A stretch of DNA of 64,000 nt from Bacillus cereus ATCC 14579 (lineage in GTDB: Bacteria > Bacillota > Bacilli > Bacillales > Bacillaceae_G), in contig NC_004722.1 of NCBI RefSeq assembly GCF_000007825.1, positions 4,008,501-4,072,500 of the forward strand. The letters are read 5' to 3'. The notes below the pieces were generated by a model. The model was not told the origin of the DNA and did no database searches. It saw nothing but the letters and a program-made list of their open reading frames with translations. This document shows, one piece after another, positions 26,211 through 35,610 of this stretch. Positions within the stretch are counted from its first letter, which is position 1. Every line of letters begins with the position of its first letter. The translations under genes and the position numbers were made by a program.

Positions 26211-26992
26211 ACAAGTAACGGTAATTTCATAACAGCCTCTTCAACCGAACGCACTATATGATTTGCTTTCTCCTTTACATATGGATGGGCATGATGAAGA
26301 GTAAATGAATGCGGGGTTACTTCAAACATAGAAATATCATTGAAAGAATCTCCAATACAAGCAACTTCATTTGCTTCAATTTGCAAATGATCCATTAGTC
26401 GCTTTAGAGCACTCCCCTTACTCACGCCTCTTGGCATAATATCAACATAGCGTTTACCTGATATAAAAACTTCCGCTTCGCCTTGAAACGTATCTCGTAG
26501 CTCTTGATCTAACGTCACAATTTTCTCTTCTTCTCCAAAAACAAACAATTTTGCAGGGTGTACAGTCTTACCAAACTCTTCTTCTAACGCTTCAATTTCA
26601 GCGATATGCACGCCCATATACGCTTCAAAATTATGGTGATGTTCATTCTTCCTTTTTGTATATCGCTGCTCGTTTGCACAAACAATATCCGCTAGTCCTT
26701 TTTTATGTATATATCGATATATTTCCTGGGCAACCACATTTTCAAAACTCGATTCATGAAATAAATTTCCATCCGGAAGCAACATTGTCGCTCCATTTAA
26801 GCCAGTTGTGTAATATGGGAATGAAAACCTTTTTACAACTTCATCAATTCTGTGTGTAAAGCGGCCAGAGGCAAAACAAATATTTGTCCCTTTCTCAGCT
26901 AACCAACACAGCGCACGTTCATCTTCTTTTTGCATATGATTCACATCGTAAACGAGCGTGTCATCTAAATCACTTACAAATAATTTAATCAT
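26207..26992 (-). CDS. Cof-type HAD-IIB family hydrolase (second copy type)
   Basis: A 261-residue phosphatase starting MIKLFVSDLDDTLVYD; the ATG at 26992 follows GGGGAAGAGGAC. Motifs: DLDDT nucleophile, FASGR, GVSKGSALKRL and CIGDSFNDISMF. The second Asp in DLDDT replaces the usual Gly. It is paralogous to the protein at 16808-17614, sharing the ending SFTLHHA/SFAMSQA region. The substrate is unknown. Confidence 0.87.
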   Translation of the reverse strand: MIKLFVSDLDDTLVYDVNHMQKEDERALCWLAEKGTNICFASGRFTHRIDEVVKRFSFPYYTTGLNGATMLLPDGNLFHESSFENVVAQEIYRYIHKKGLADIVCANEQRYTKRKNEHHHNFEAYMGVHIAEIEALEEEFGKTVHPAKLFVFGEEEKIVTLDQELRDTFQGEAEVFISGKRYVDIMPRGVSKGSALKRLMDHLQIEANEVACIGDSFNDISMFEVTPHSFTLHHAHPYVKEKANHIVRSVEEAVMKLPLLV

Positions 26993-27080
26993 GTCCTCTT
27001 CCCCTTCCATACACAATATCTACTCTAAGTGTACACAAAAAATGTTTGATTTTTGTTAAAAAATAATAAATTTTTGCTAA

Positions 27081-27115
27081 AAAAAATAAACGGGTGTATA
27101 ATCCCGTTTATTTTT
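27081..27115 (-). terminator. spoVA operon terminator
   Basis: AAATAAACGGG pairs with CCCGTTTATTT and the minus strand continues into a T run, just after spoVAF. Confidence 0.85.
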
Positions 27116-28580
27116 GTCTTTTTACATTTTGAGGTCTTACAATACTTGGTCGTACTTTTAAACTAGACATCGTTGGACGGAGTAAAATTTTTGTTAATGC
27201 GCCCCAATCAAATGGTAAAAACGGCCATAAATAAGGTGTTTGTAAACTTTTTATAGACGTTAAAAATAAAATTAATATCGTCATACCAATTACAAATCCC
27301 ATCTCATGGAAGAGGCCTGTTAAAATAATAACAAACAATTTCCCAACCTTATTCCCTAATCCTAATTCATAACTCGGTGTTGCATATGCACCAATCATCG
27401 AAACTGCTACATACAAAATTACTTCTGGCACAAACAAACCTACATCAATTGCAATTTGACCAATTAATATAGCGGAAATCAACCCTGCTGCAGACGATAA
27501 CGGCGTTGGAGTATGAATGGCTGCCATCCTTAAAAACTCAAGTCCGACCTCTGCCATTAACACCTGTAATAAAATTGGTAAATGCGTCATCTTAGTCGGT
27601 CCAATAAAAGCAAGATTTGCTGGCAAAAGAGTTGGATCAAATACAAACACTAACCAAAATGGTAATAAAAATAACGAGAATATAACACCTAAAAAGCGCA
27701 CCCAGCGTAAAAATGTACCGACAGCTGGATTTTGTCTAAACTCTTCCGCGTGCTGTAAATGATGAAAATATGTTGTCGGTGTAATCATAGCACTTGGCGA
27801 TGTGTCAACAAGTACTAACACATGTCCTTCTAGTAGATGATTTGCTGCTACATCTGGCCTTTCTGTATATCGAATAAGTGGAAATGGGTTATAGCTTTGC
27901 TTTACAACAAATTCTTCTACTGTTTTATCCGCCATCGTAATTCCATCTACATCGATGTTATTTAATTCTTGTTTTATAATCTTTACTAAATCTGGATTTG
28001 CAACATCTTGAACGTATGTAATGCAAATATCCGTTTGTGATCTATCTCCTACTCGAACCATTTCATTTCGAAGACGTGGATCTCGAATTCTTCTACGGAT
28101 TAATGCTGTATTTACAACGATATTTTCAACAAATCCATCCCTTGCACCGCGTACTACCTTTTCGGTATCTGGTTCTGTCGGCGTTCGCCCTGGATAACTA
28201 CGAACATCGATTGCAAACGCTTCCGTTTCACCTTCCACAAATATCACGATGAGTCCTGATAATACTTGGAGCATTACCTCATCCATCGTTTTCACTTTAC
28301 TTACTTGTTGATGGATTAAGCGATTCTCTAAAAGCTTCACTGTATCTTCTTCTACATCCCTTATCTCATTTGTATCCACCGCTTCTTCTAAAATAGGGAT
28401 AATATAATTTGTATCACAAAGTCCGTTTACAAATAACACACCAATTTCTTTATTCAAAATTTGAAATTTACGAATGCCAACATCGTATGTAACGCCTAGC
28501 CCAACTGTCTGCTTTAAATAATTTTCATTGTCACTTATGAAAGTTGATATAGGGATATCCACTTTTTTAGGCTTCGTCAT
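27108..28580 (-). CDS. spoVAF: Stage V sporulation protein AF
   Basis: A 490-residue integral membrane protein similar to GerA-type germinant receptor A subunits. The N-terminal half is soluble; RSYPGRTPTEPDTEKVVRGARDGF is the family signature. The second half has about four to six membrane segments. Start ATG at 28580 follows AAAGGAG. It is the last gene of spoVA and is thought to assist dipicolinic acid release during germination. Confidence 0.95.
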   Translation of the reverse strand: MTKPKKVDIPISTFISDNENYLKQTVGLGVTYDVGIRKFQILNKEIGVLFVNGLCDTNYIIPILEEAVDTNEIRDVEEDTVKLLENRLIHQQVSKVKTMDEVMLQVLSGLIVIFVEGETEAFAIDVRSYPGRTPTEPDTEKVVRGARDGFVENIVVNTALIRRRIRDPRLRNEMVRVGDRSQTDICITYVQDVANPDLVKIIKQELNNIDVDGITMADKTVEEFVVKQSYNPFPLIRYTERPDVAANHLLEGHVLVLVDTSPSAMITPTTYFHHLQHAEEFRQNPAVGTFLRWVRFLGVIFSLFLLPFWLVFVFDPTLLPANLAFIGPTKMTHLPILLQVLMAEVGLEFLRMAAIHTPTPLSSAAGLISAILIGQIAIDVGLFVPEVILYVAVSMIGAYATPSYELGLGNKVGKLFVIILTGLFHEMGFVIGMTILILFLTSIKSLQTPYLWPFLPFDWGALTKILLRPTMSSLKVRPSIVRPQNVKRQK

Positions 28581-29136
28581 AAAAACCACTCCTTTCCAAA
28601 ATTAATTGAATTGCTTTCTTCGTAATAGGTGATCCCCTCTCCCATTCATCATTTCCACACATCTTACCAATGTCACCGACTCCAACGATGACAGGAACAT
28701 TCAAGTCATCTAAACAATAAATTGTATCTCCGCTAATTCTGCCAATTTCGCCATCTGGAAGTCCAAATTTATCAACACCGTATTCGGTTAAATTCCCATT
28801 CCGATCTACACTTACATCTACACGTGCCCATTCCCAATGATGCGTATTAGACGCTACCGCTAAAATACCGAGCACATCAATTTGTTTATGGGTAGCCACA
28901 TATTTTAAAGCCTTTTCACCAGATCCTTCTCCAATAAATCCACTGTCATCAAACATGACAAATACAGGGTCATATGGCGTTTGCATAATAAGCTCAACAA
29001 CTTTTTTCCCTGTCAATTTGGTTGGATTACTTTGTGATGCTGAAATACACCTTCCCCCAAATTCCTTCGTTAAAAGCTCAATTGTCCGCTTTGCATATTC
29101 ATCTCCATCTGTGACCAAAACAACCCTTCGTCTCAT
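28567..29136 (-). CDS. spoVAEA: Stage V sporulation protein AE, soluble subunit
   Basis: A 189-residue soluble protein starting MRRRVVLVTDGDEYAKRTIE, corresponding to SpoVAEa. DDSGFIGEGSGEKAL and GVGDIGKMCGNDEWERG are conserved. It overlaps spoVAF by 14 bases. In B. subtilis it is a coat-accessible or inner-membrane-peripheral component of the DPA channel system. Confidence 0.93.
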   Translation of the reverse strand: MRRRVVLVTDGDEYAKRTIELLTKEFGGRCISASQSNPTKLTGKKVVELIMQTPYDPVFVMFDDSGFIGEGSGEKALKYVATHKQIDVLGILAVASNTHHWEWARVDVSVDRNGNLTEYGVDKFGLPDGEIGRISGDTIYCLDDLNVPVIVGVGDIGKMCGNDEWERGSPITKKAIQLILERSGFYDEA

Positions 29137-29141
29137 TTGAT

Positions 29142-29492
29142 TTATCCTTTCGGTTTACATATAAGTGCTATAAAAAACGAACACAATATCGCTGCGGAAA
29201 TGCCCGCAGACGTTAAACTAAACATGCCAATACCAATTCCTAAATATCCATGTTTTTCTGCTGCATGCATTGCTCCGTGCAATAGTGAATGTCCAAAACT
29301 TGTAATAGGGACTGTTGCTCCAGCACCTGCAAACTTTATTAGTTTATCGTACAATCCAAATCCATCTAAAATTGCTCCGATGACTACAAAAGTTGCCATT
29401 AAATGAGCTGGTGTTAACTTTACGAAATCTAACAATAGTTGCCCAATTAAACAAATAACTCCACCTACAAGAAATGCATATATAAAATCCAC
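29142..29492 (-). CDS. spoVAEB: Stage V sporulation protein AE, membrane subunit
   Basis: A 116-residue membrane protein with four hydrophobic segments, read from GTG after AAAGGAG. GAGATVPITSFGHSLLHGAM parallels GAGSAVPVTGFANSMASAAL in SpoVAC, showing the two subunits are homologous. Together with SpoVAC it forms the membrane path for dipicolinic acid. Confidence 0.94.
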   Translation of the reverse strand: MDFIYAFLVGGVICLIGQLLLDFVKLTPAHLMATFVVIGAILDGFGLYDKLIKFAGAGATVPITSFGHSLLHGAMHAAEKHGYLGIGIGMFSLTSAGISAAILCSFFIALICKPKG

Positions 29493-29495
29493 AAT

Positions 29496-30512
29496 TCACT
29501 CTCCTTTAACTCTCTCAAATACGACACCATGTGCAATTGTTGGAATCGTTTCCTTCTGTTGCATCATCATCGGGCTTAATAATGCACCAGTCGCAACGAC
29601 AAAAATTCGTTGTAAATTCCCTTTTTGCATCTCGTGTAATAAATGACCATATGTGACAACTGCTGAACAAGCGCAACCACTACCACCTGCAAACACTTCT
29701 TCTTGACTTGATTCATAAATCATCAATCCACAATCATTGTATATATGCCCAAGATCATAACCTTCCTCAAGTAAAAGTTGTTTCGCAATCGGCGTCCCAA
29801 CAGCTGATAAATCACCCGTAACAATCAAATCATAATCATCGGCACTTCTTCTTAAATCTTCAAAATGTTGTTGAATTGTATGAGCTGCTGCTGGAGCCAT
29901 CGCTGCCCCCATATCCAAAGGATTTGTAATTCCTAAATCTTGCACTTTTCCAATTGTAGCCGACGTAATTTTAATTGCACTTTTTTCATTGCTAATTAAT
30001 ATAGATCCTGCACCAGTCACAGTTGAATTTGCTGTCCCTGGCTTTTGTCCACCGTACTCTGTTGGATAGCGAAATTGTCTTTCAGCCGTTGCATTATGAC
30101 TACTTACTGTAGCTAAGACACGATTTGCAAATCCACCGTCTATAAAAGCTGAGCCAACTGCTAAAGTCTCCATAGACGTCGCACAAGCGCTAAACATTCC
30201 TAAAAAAGGAATGCCCCACTTACGCGCAACATAATTTGCTGTCACTGTTTGATTTAATAAATCTCCCGCTAAAAAGAAATCAATTTGCGATGTTTTTATA
30301 TTCCCTTTTTGCACTGCTTGTTGAATTGAGTCTGACATTAATCTTCGTTCGGCAAGCTCCCAATTTTCTTCTCCACAATGCAAGTCACCATATGAAATAT
30401 CAAATTTTTTCCCGAGAGGGCCCTCAGCTTCTTTCGGACCGACAGCAGTACCCGTTGCATTCACATATATATCATTTTGAAATACCCACGTTTGTTTTCC
30501 GGTCAACCTCAT
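29496..30512 (-). CDS. spoVAD: Stage V sporulation protein AD
   Basis: A 338-residue protein with a thiolase/ketosynthase-like fold; FSACATSMETLAVGSAF is the region matching the active-site Cys segment, and AGGSGCACSAVVTYGH is conserved. In B. subtilis SpoVAD binds dipicolinic acid and is needed for its uptake into the spore. It is followed three bases later by spoVAEB. Confidence 0.95.
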   Translation of the reverse strand: MRLTGKQTWVFQNDIYVNATGTAVGPKEAEGPLGKKFDISYGDLHCGEENWELAERRLMSDSIQQAVQKGNIKTSQIDFFLAGDLLNQTVTANYVARKWGIPFLGMFSACATSMETLAVGSAFIDGGFANRVLATVSSHNATAERQFRYPTEYGGQKPGTANSTVTGAGSILISNEKSAIKITSATIGKVQDLGITNPLDMGAAMAPAAAHTIQQHFEDLRRSADDYDLIVTGDLSAVGTPIAKQLLLEEGYDLGHIYNDCGLMIYESSQEEVFAGGSGCACSAVVTYGHLLHEMQKGNLQRIFVVATGALLSPMMMQQKETIPTIAHGVVFERVKGE

Positions 30513-30524
30513 ACTAGCCCTCCT

Positions 30525-30983
30525 TTAAGACATAAAAATTTTAAAGGTATACCTTATTAACCCAATGATATATGCACCAACAACCCCAAATACGATCACA
30601 CTTCCTGCCAGTTTAAACATATTTGTAGCAATCCCTAGAACAACCCCTTCGCTCTTATGTTCTAAGGCAGCGCTCGCCATAGAATTTGCAAATCCTGTTA
30701 CCGGTACCGCTGATCCTGCTCCAGCAAATTGACCGATTTTATCATATACACCACACCCTGTTAAAATCGCGGATAATAAAACAAGGGTTGCAACAGTTGG
30801 GTTTCCTGCCTCTTGTTCACTGAAGTGAAAATAATGTATATAAAATTTCATCAATACTTCTCCAACTGTGCAAATGAGTCCACCTACAAAAAATGCTTTT
30901 TTACAATTTAATAAATAGTTTGGCTTTGGATGATACTCCTTCACTTTATTTATGTAATCATCCTTCAATTTCTGACTTGTCAT
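30525..30983 (-). CDS. spoVAC: Stage V sporulation protein AC
   Basis: A 152-residue membrane protein with about four membrane segments. QKLKDDYINKVKEYHPKPNY is the soluble N-terminus, and GAGSAVPVTGFANSMAS the conserved loop. In B. subtilis SpoVAC acts as a mechanosensitive channel for DPA release. ATG follows GGAGGCAG. Confidence 0.95.
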   Translation of the reverse strand: MTSQKLKDDYINKVKEYHPKPNYLLNCKKAFFVGGLICTVGEVLMKFYIHYFHFSEQEAGNPTVATLVLLSAILTGCGVYDKIGQFAGAGSAVPVTGFANSMASAALEHKSEGVVLGIATNMFKLAGSVIVFGVVGAYIIGLIRYTFKIFMS

Positions 30984-30997
30984 TTATATACTGCCTC

Positions 30998-31414
30998 CTA
31001 CTTTACGAAATAAATCCAGTGAAACAACGATCCTATTACTTTTCCAAGTACAAGAGCAACGAGTAAAACAATAATCTTCCCCTCTACCCCTACTCGTTTC
31101 GCTAAAATAGGCAGAACATTTAACACCTCTGTTAATGCCGCAGCAAGCATTCCGATGAATGTGCCACAAAATATCCCTAATATAACGAGCCAATACTGCG
31201 ACGTTTGAAATGTAATGTTTTTCAAACTGCACCAAGCCCCTGTTAAAGTACCTGCAATGACTGCCCACTCAAAATATTGAATATGCTTTCCACTTCTCGT
31301 TAATTGGGCTAAACGGGGGATTATACCAAGTACAGCTAAAAATGCGACATATCCGCTACCTACCGCAATCCCTCCAGCTAAACCAATTAAAATAACAAAT
31401 CCAGACTCAATCAT
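30998..31414 (-). CDS. spoVAB: Stage V sporulation protein AB
   Basis: A 138-residue protein with about four membrane segments, starting MIESGFVILIGLAGGIAVGS. A TTG six bases upstream is an alternative start, but ATG at 31414 matches the expected N-terminus. It overlaps spoVAA by eight bases. It is part of the dipicolinic acid transport operon. Confidence 0.9.
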   Translation of the reverse strand: MIESGFVILIGLAGGIAVGSGYVAFLAVLGIIPRLAQLTRSGKHIQYFEWAVIAGTLTGAWCSLKNITFQTSQYWLVILGIFCGTFIGMLAAALTEVLNVLPILAKRVGVEGKIIVLLVALVLGKVIGSLFHWIYFVK

Positions 31415-32027
31415 CGGCAAGTTGTTTCATATTATCCTTGTTTTCATTAACGATTACATACTGATCAAGTGACTGTTGGTATTGAAACATCTCAACTTCT
31501 AACGGACTCGGCTCTTCATTAATTCGCTTTTGAAATACATGATTAAAAAATAAAACCATCCCTAAGCCAAGACCTAAAGAATAAGGGATTTGAAATAAAA
31601 GTGGTTGCGCATTAAATTCTCCAGTAATCATGTAATATAACCGTTGATGTACTTGTTGCATACTTACATCTTCATGGAAATAAATAATCGCAAGGGCCGC
31701 TCCAATGAACAGTAACAGCCATACAAGCCCGAAAAAAATTGGGTGTGTCTTCTTTTTTTCGTATATAATTTCAACAAGAGTTTGTCCAGAACCGAGTAAA
31801 TTAATTTGTACATGAGATGCTTTCTGTTGAATAATCTCAATTACTTTCATAACATCAATTACAACATGCGTCTTATCATGCGCTGTTATTTTGTAAACTA
31901 TCTCATTTTGTAACAACTCAACTACGGAAGAATCTCCGGCAAGTTGAGCAACATCGCCCAGCTTTACTTCATAAGTAGGAGAAACTTTTAAACGATTGCG
32001 CATTTTAATATAAATCGTTTGTTCCAA
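31407..32027 (-). CDS. spoVAA: Stage V sporulation protein AA
   Basis: A 206-residue protein with a soluble N-terminal domain (about 1-95, KVSPTYEVKLGDVAQLAG) and two membrane segments (FGLVWLLLFIGAALAIIYF and the region near IPYSLGLGLGMVLFF). It starts at TTG with AAGGGGTGA eight bases before it. It is the first gene of the spoVA operon, which is made in the forespore. Confidence 0.93.
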   Translation of the reverse strand: MEQTIYIKMRNRLKVSPTYEVKLGDVAQLAGDSSVVELLQNEIVYKITAHDKTHVVIDVMKVIEIIQQKASHVQINLLGSGQTLVEIIYEKKKTHPIFFGLVWLLLFIGAALAIIYFHEDVSMQQVHQRLYYMITGEFNAQPLLFQIPYSLGLGLGMVLFFNHVFQKRINEEPSPLEVEMFQYQQSLDQYVIVNENKDNMKQLADD

Positions 32028-32061
32028 CTTTCATTCACCCCTTCACTCTTCCTCGTAGTTG

Positions 32062-32092
32062 TAGTATGGTTATTGAATTTTTTTCTAATACA
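32062..32092 (-). promoter_or_regulatory. SigG promoter of the spoVA operon
   Basis: On the minus strand TGTATT (32087-32092) and CATACTA (32062-32068) are 18 bases apart. They match the forespore SigG consensus (TGNATA and CATANTA) with one mismatch. The promoter lies about 35 bases before spoVAA. Confidence 0.85.
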
Positions 32093-32102
32093 ATTTTTTC
32101 AT

Positions 32103-32140
32103 AAAAAAACATCTGCACCATTTCGGTACAGATGTTTTTT
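32103..32140 (-). terminator. Terminator after the metS-like gene
   Basis: ACATCTG and CC pair with GG and CAGATGT, with a T run on the minus strand directly after the small-subunit gene. Confidence 0.85.
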
Positions 32141-32142
32141 AC

Positions 32143-32241
32143 TTATGCCTTTTTCTTAAATAAGTTTACAATACTTAATGCAAGCCCTCCCCAAATGACT
32201 ACTATTCCAATAACCATCATCATAATCGCTGATCCACTCAT
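32143..32241 (-). CDS. MetS family small subunit of NSS transporter, 32 aa
   Basis: The frame MSGSAIMMMVIGIVVIWGG continues to NLFKKKA. It is a single hydrophobic helix with a Lys-rich tail, the typical methionine/alanine importer small subunit. Its ATG overlaps the transporter stop by one base, with GAGGTG upstream. It is expected to support activity of the adjacent transporter. Confidence 0.88.
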   Translation of the reverse strand: MSGSAIMMMVIGIVVIWGGLALSIVNLFKKKA

Positions 32242-33767
32242 TATGAAACACCTCGATCTTTCCATTCTTTTTCAAGCTTGGCAGAATCCGAATGAATTTG
32301 TGCATCCCATTTTTTCAGGCCAATGATTATTGCAACTATGAGGAATGCTGCTGCTATCGACCAACCATACGTTACAACAAACTCAGTCGGATAATCTCCG
32401 TAGTTCTTTTTAATATTTTGGATTGTACCATCAATTAGCATATACCCTAACATAAGCGGAGTAATAACGAGTAAACTCACTCTCCAAAACGTTCTTAATT
32501 TAATATCAGATACAAAGTTTGCATGATTTTGATAAACTGGTAAACGGCGTAAAATGAGCCCTATCGTAACTACTTCCGCAAGTGCAATTGTAATTAATCC
32601 GAAATTATTAGCGAAATAGTCGCCAACATATAAGAACATAAGTCCACCACGTGTTGCAAAAACAAGAGAAACTAACACGAGAAGGGTTCCCATAATTCCA
32701 ATAGTTTTTTCCCGACTTAAACTGAATTTTTCAGATACAGCGGCAAAGCATACTTCCGCGAGTGAAATAAGTGATGTAATTCCAGCACCCGTTAACGATA
32801 AGAAAAATAAAACACCAAACAACGGTGACATCGGCAATTCATTAATAATTTGGGGAAATACTACGAACGCAAGCCCAACGCCAGCACTTGCTACTTTATC
32901 AACCGGTACTCCCATATTATTTGCCATAAATCCAAGAGCTGCAAAGACCCCAATACCTGCTAATAATTCAAATCCTGAGTTTGCAAATCCAGTAATAAAG
33001 GCATTATTTGTTGTATCCGAGTTTTTCGGTAAATAACTAGAATACGTAATCATAATTCCAAATGCTAAAGATAAACTAAAGAATATTTGACCGTAAGCAG
33101 CAAGCCATACTTTCCCATCAAAAATACGACTCCAATCTGGTTTAAAGAATGCATCTAGTCCTTGCATAGCACCTTCCATCGTCACTGCACGAACAACGAT
33201 AATAAGGAACATAACAACTAATAAAGGAATAAATATACGGTTAACAACTTCGATTCCTTTTTTAACTCCTTTAAATGCAACGCCAAGCACAATAATCCAA
33301 ACGAGAGCTAACGGAATTAATACTTCTGGTACAAGTCCTCCAAATTGTCCTGGCTTATCTGCAACATGTAAGTACTCTTTAAATAAAAATGATTGCGTGT
33401 CTTTTCCCCATGCTCCAGTAATTGCAAAGTATGTATACGATATAGACCAAGCAATAATCACTGCATAATATGTTGAAACAATAAATGTTACGCACATTTG
33501 CCACCATCCAATAAATTCTGCACGCGGGCTAATACGGAAAAATGTAAGTGGTGCTGAGCCACGATGACGATGACCAAGGGCAAACTCAAACGCTAACAAT
33601 GAAATACCAGTCGTTAATAATGCAAATAAATACGGTAAAAAGAATGCTCCTCCTCCATTTTCATACGCTGTATAAGGAAAACGCCATATGTTTCCTAATC
33701 CAACGGCAGATCCGACCGCTGCGAAAATAAATCCAGCTCTCGTTCCCCATTGTTGCCTCGTTTCCAT
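32241..33767 (-). CDS. Sodium-dependent amino acid transporter (NSS family, MetP-like)
   Basis: A 508-residue neurotransmitter:sodium symporter with 11-12 membrane segments. The N-terminus QWGTRAGFIFAAVGSAVGLGNIWRFPY is the family signature with the sodium and substrate site in the first broken helix. Partnership with a MetS-like peptide suggests methionine or alanine import, but the substrate is not certain. ATG follows GGGGGAAGG. Confidence 0.92.
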   Translation of the reverse strand: METRQQWGTRAGFIFAAVGSAVGLGNIWRFPYTAYENGGGAFFLPYLFALLTTGISLLAFEFALGHRHRGSAPLTFFRISPRAEFIGWWQMCVTFIVSTYYAVIIAWSISYTYFAITGAWGKDTQSFLFKEYLHVADKPGQFGGLVPEVLIPLALVWIIVLGVAFKGVKKGIEVVNRIFIPLLVVMFLIIVVRAVTMEGAMQGLDAFFKPDWSRIFDGKVWLAAYGQIFFSLSLAFGIMITYSSYLPKNSDTTNNAFITGFANSGFELLAGIGVFAALGFMANNMGVPVDKVASAGVGLAFVVFPQIINELPMSPLFGVLFFLSLTGAGITSLISLAEVCFAAVSEKFSLSREKTIGIMGTLLVLVSLVFATRGGLMFLYVGDYFANNFGLITIALAEVVTIGLILRRLPVYQNHANFVSDIKLRTFWRVSLLVITPLMLGYMLIDGTIQNIKKNYGDYPTEFVVTYGWSIAAAFLIVAIIIGLKKWDAQIHSDSAKLEKEWKDRGVS

Positions 33768-33885
33768 GTTTCCTTCCCCCTTTATGACAAGTTCATACTT
33801 GGATTATATTTTAAATTGACTAAATTATCAATAAATTCTGTTAATTTTTGCGAAAATTAACATCTCTCTCCTATTAACGGCATAA

Positions 33886-33920
33886 AAAAATCGAATAGAC
33901 AATTATTCGTCTATTCGATC
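33886..33920 (-). terminator. sigF operon terminator
   Basis: TCGAATAGAC pairs with GTCTATTCGA and is followed by a T run on the minus strand. One arm lies inside the last codons of sigF. Confidence 0.88.
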
Positions 33921-34661
33921 TTTCATCTGTTTTAATATTTTCTTTTCAAGTCTTGAAACTTGTACTTGCGAAATGCCTATGCGCTCGGCTACTTCTGACT
34001 GTGTTTGATCTTTATAGTAACGCAAGTATACAATTAAGCGCTCTCGTTCATCTAGTTCTCTAATCGCTTCTTTTAAAGCAATTTTATCGAACCATTTCGT
34101 TTCAGATTGATCTGCAATTTGATCTAAAATAGTGATTGGATCTCCATCGTTTTCATATACAGTTTCATGTATAGATGAAGGGGCCCGGCTCGCTTCTTGT
34201 GCTAGAACAACTTCCTCTGGCGTTAGTTCTAGTGCCTCTGCCACTTCATTAATCGTTGGAGCCCTTCCGAATTCTTTCGAAAGCTCATCTCTCATCTTTC
34301 GAATTTTGTTTCCTGTTTCTTTTAAAGACCTACTAACTTTCACTGATCCATCATCGCGTAAGAAACGTTGTATTTCACCAATAATCATTGGAACTGCATA
34401 TGTTGAAAATTTCACGTCGAAAGATAAATCAAATTTATCTACCGATTTCAAGAGCCCAATACATCCAATTTGAAATAGGTCGTCTGGTTCGTATCCTCGA
34501 TTAAGAAACCGCTGTACAACCGACCAAACGAGGCGCATATTACTTTGAACGATTGTATCTCTCGCTTGTTGATCTCCATCTTGACTTTTTTGAATTAACG
34601 CTTTTAGCTCGTGGTCCTTTAACTGAGGTTTCTTCTTCTCATTTTTGACCTCTATGTCCAT
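33903..34661 (-). CDS. sigF: RNA polymerase sigma-F factor (forespore)
   Basis: A 252-residue sigma-70 family factor. Region 2 reads RLVWSVVQRFLNRGYEPDDLFQIGCIGLLK. Region 3 is near the middle (KEFGRAPTINEVAEAL), and region 4 ends in SEVAERIGISQVQVSRLEKKIL, a helix-turn-helix for the -35 box. It directs the first forespore genes and is held by SpoIIAB until SpoIIAA is dephosphorylated. It is third in spoIIA. Confidence 0.98.
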   Translation of the reverse strand: MDIEVKNEKKKPQLKDHELKALIQKSQDGDQQARDTIVQSNMRLVWSVVQRFLNRGYEPDDLFQIGCIGLLKSVDKFDLSFDVKFSTYAVPMIIGEIQRFLRDDGSVKVSRSLKETGNKIRKMRDELSKEFGRAPTINEVAEALELTPEEVVLAQEASRAPSSIHETVYENDGDPITILDQIADQSETKWFDKIALKEAIRELDERERLIVYLRYYKDQTQSEVAERIGISQVQVSRLEKKILKQMKDRIDE

Positions 34662-34673
34662 AGGCTATTCTCC

Positions 34674-35114
34674 TTAATTGCATAGAGCGTTACTATTTGA
34701 TAAGTATTTTGTCAAATGGATTGTTGTCCCGAAAGATTCGTTTGAAATAACTTCTACTTCATCCATAAAATTTTCCATGATAGTAAATCCCATTCCGGAA
34801 CGCTCTAATTCAGGTTTAGTTGTAAAAAGGGGTTGTCTCGCTTCATCTAAGTTAAAGATTCCAATCCCTTCATCTCGAATCGTGAGTTTCACCATTGCTT
34901 CTTCCAAAATTACAGAAATATAAACAATACCTTCTGCATTTCCTTCGTATCCATGAATAATTGCATTTGTAACCGCTTCTGACACAACTGTTTTAATCTC
35001 CGTTAATTCTTCCATCGTTGGATCTAGTTGTGCAATGAAAGCCGCCCTGTGAACGCGAGCGAATGATTCATTTTGACTTAATGCTGAAAATTGAAGGTTC
35101 ATTTCATTTCTCAT
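34674..35114 (-). CDS. spoIIAB: Anti-sigma-F factor and SpoIIAA kinase
   Basis: A 146-residue GHKL ATPase-type kinase. VVSEAVTNAIIHGYEG is the N box, and IRDEGIGIFNLDEA and ERSGMGFTIMENFMD the G1 and G2 boxes. It binds and inhibits SigF and phosphorylates SpoIIAA. The start lies directly after the spoIIAA stop, with GGGGGTGG upstream. Confidence 0.98.
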   Translation of the reverse strand: MRNEMNLQFSALSQNESFARVHRAAFIAQLDPTMEELTEIKTVVSEAVTNAIIHGYEGNAEGIVYISVILEEAMVKLTIRDEGIGIFNLDEARQPLFTTKPELERSGMGFTIMENFMDEVEVISNESFGTTIHLTKYLSNSNALCN

Positions 35115-35465
35115 CTATGCCACCCCCAACGTCGCGAGCGCGTGCGCTTCACTTTCTTCTAAGCGAACGATTTTGAATAAGCCCGACATTTCAAATAAAC
35201 GCTTAACAGGCGGTGAAATTGCACAAACAACCATTTCTCCACCTAATCCCTTTACGTGTTTATATCGGCCTAATATAACACCTAGACCAGAACTATCCAT
35301 AAACGATAAGTTCTCTAGGCTCAAAACAATATGATGAACACCATGTGTCTCAATCATATCTGTTACTTTCGTTCGCAACTCTTCAGCCGTATGATGATCT
35401 AATTCACCCTCTAGTCTCACACATAGGACGTCACGTTTTACTTCTAATTGCATGGAAAGACTCAC
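35115..35465 (-). CDS. spoIIAA: Anti-sigma-F factor antagonist
   Basis: A 116-residue STAS-domain protein. LSFMDSSGLGVILGRYK contains the phosphorylated Ser58, numbered as in B. subtilis. Dephosphorylated SpoIIAA displaces SigF from SpoIIAB. It is first in spoIIA, with a SigH-like promoter upstream. Confidence 0.98.
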   Translation of the reverse strand: MSLSMQLEVKRDVLCVRLEGELDHHTAEELRTKVTDMIETHGVHHIVLSLENLSFMDSSGLGVILGRYKHVKGLGGEMVVCAISPPVKRLFEMSGLFKIVRLEESEAHALATLGVA

Positions 35466-35513
35466 ACGATTTCCTCCTTATGCTCAAACTTTACTTATTC
35501 ACATACATAAAGA

Positions 35514-35543
35514 TTTTCGTGATACAAAATAAGAATCCTTCCT
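35514..35543 (-). promoter_or_regulatory. SigH-type promoter of spoIIA
   Basis: On the minus strand AAGGATTCTT and CACGAAAAT, about 11 bases apart, match the SigH -35 (AGGANTT) and -10 (GAAT-like) elements, about 50 bases before spoIIAA. A TTTTGTCAGC stretch upstream weakly resembles a Spo0A box. Confidence 0.6.
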
Positions 35544-35610
35544 GCTGACAAAAGAAGAACTATTTCGTCATAAAGTGAAACCTTTCAGCATTATTCACTT
35601 ACATACGAAT

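Noticed and set aside
35546..35556. Spo0A box upstream of spoIIA
   Set aside because: TTTTGTCAGC is only a partial match to the consensus, so it is not listed as a feature.
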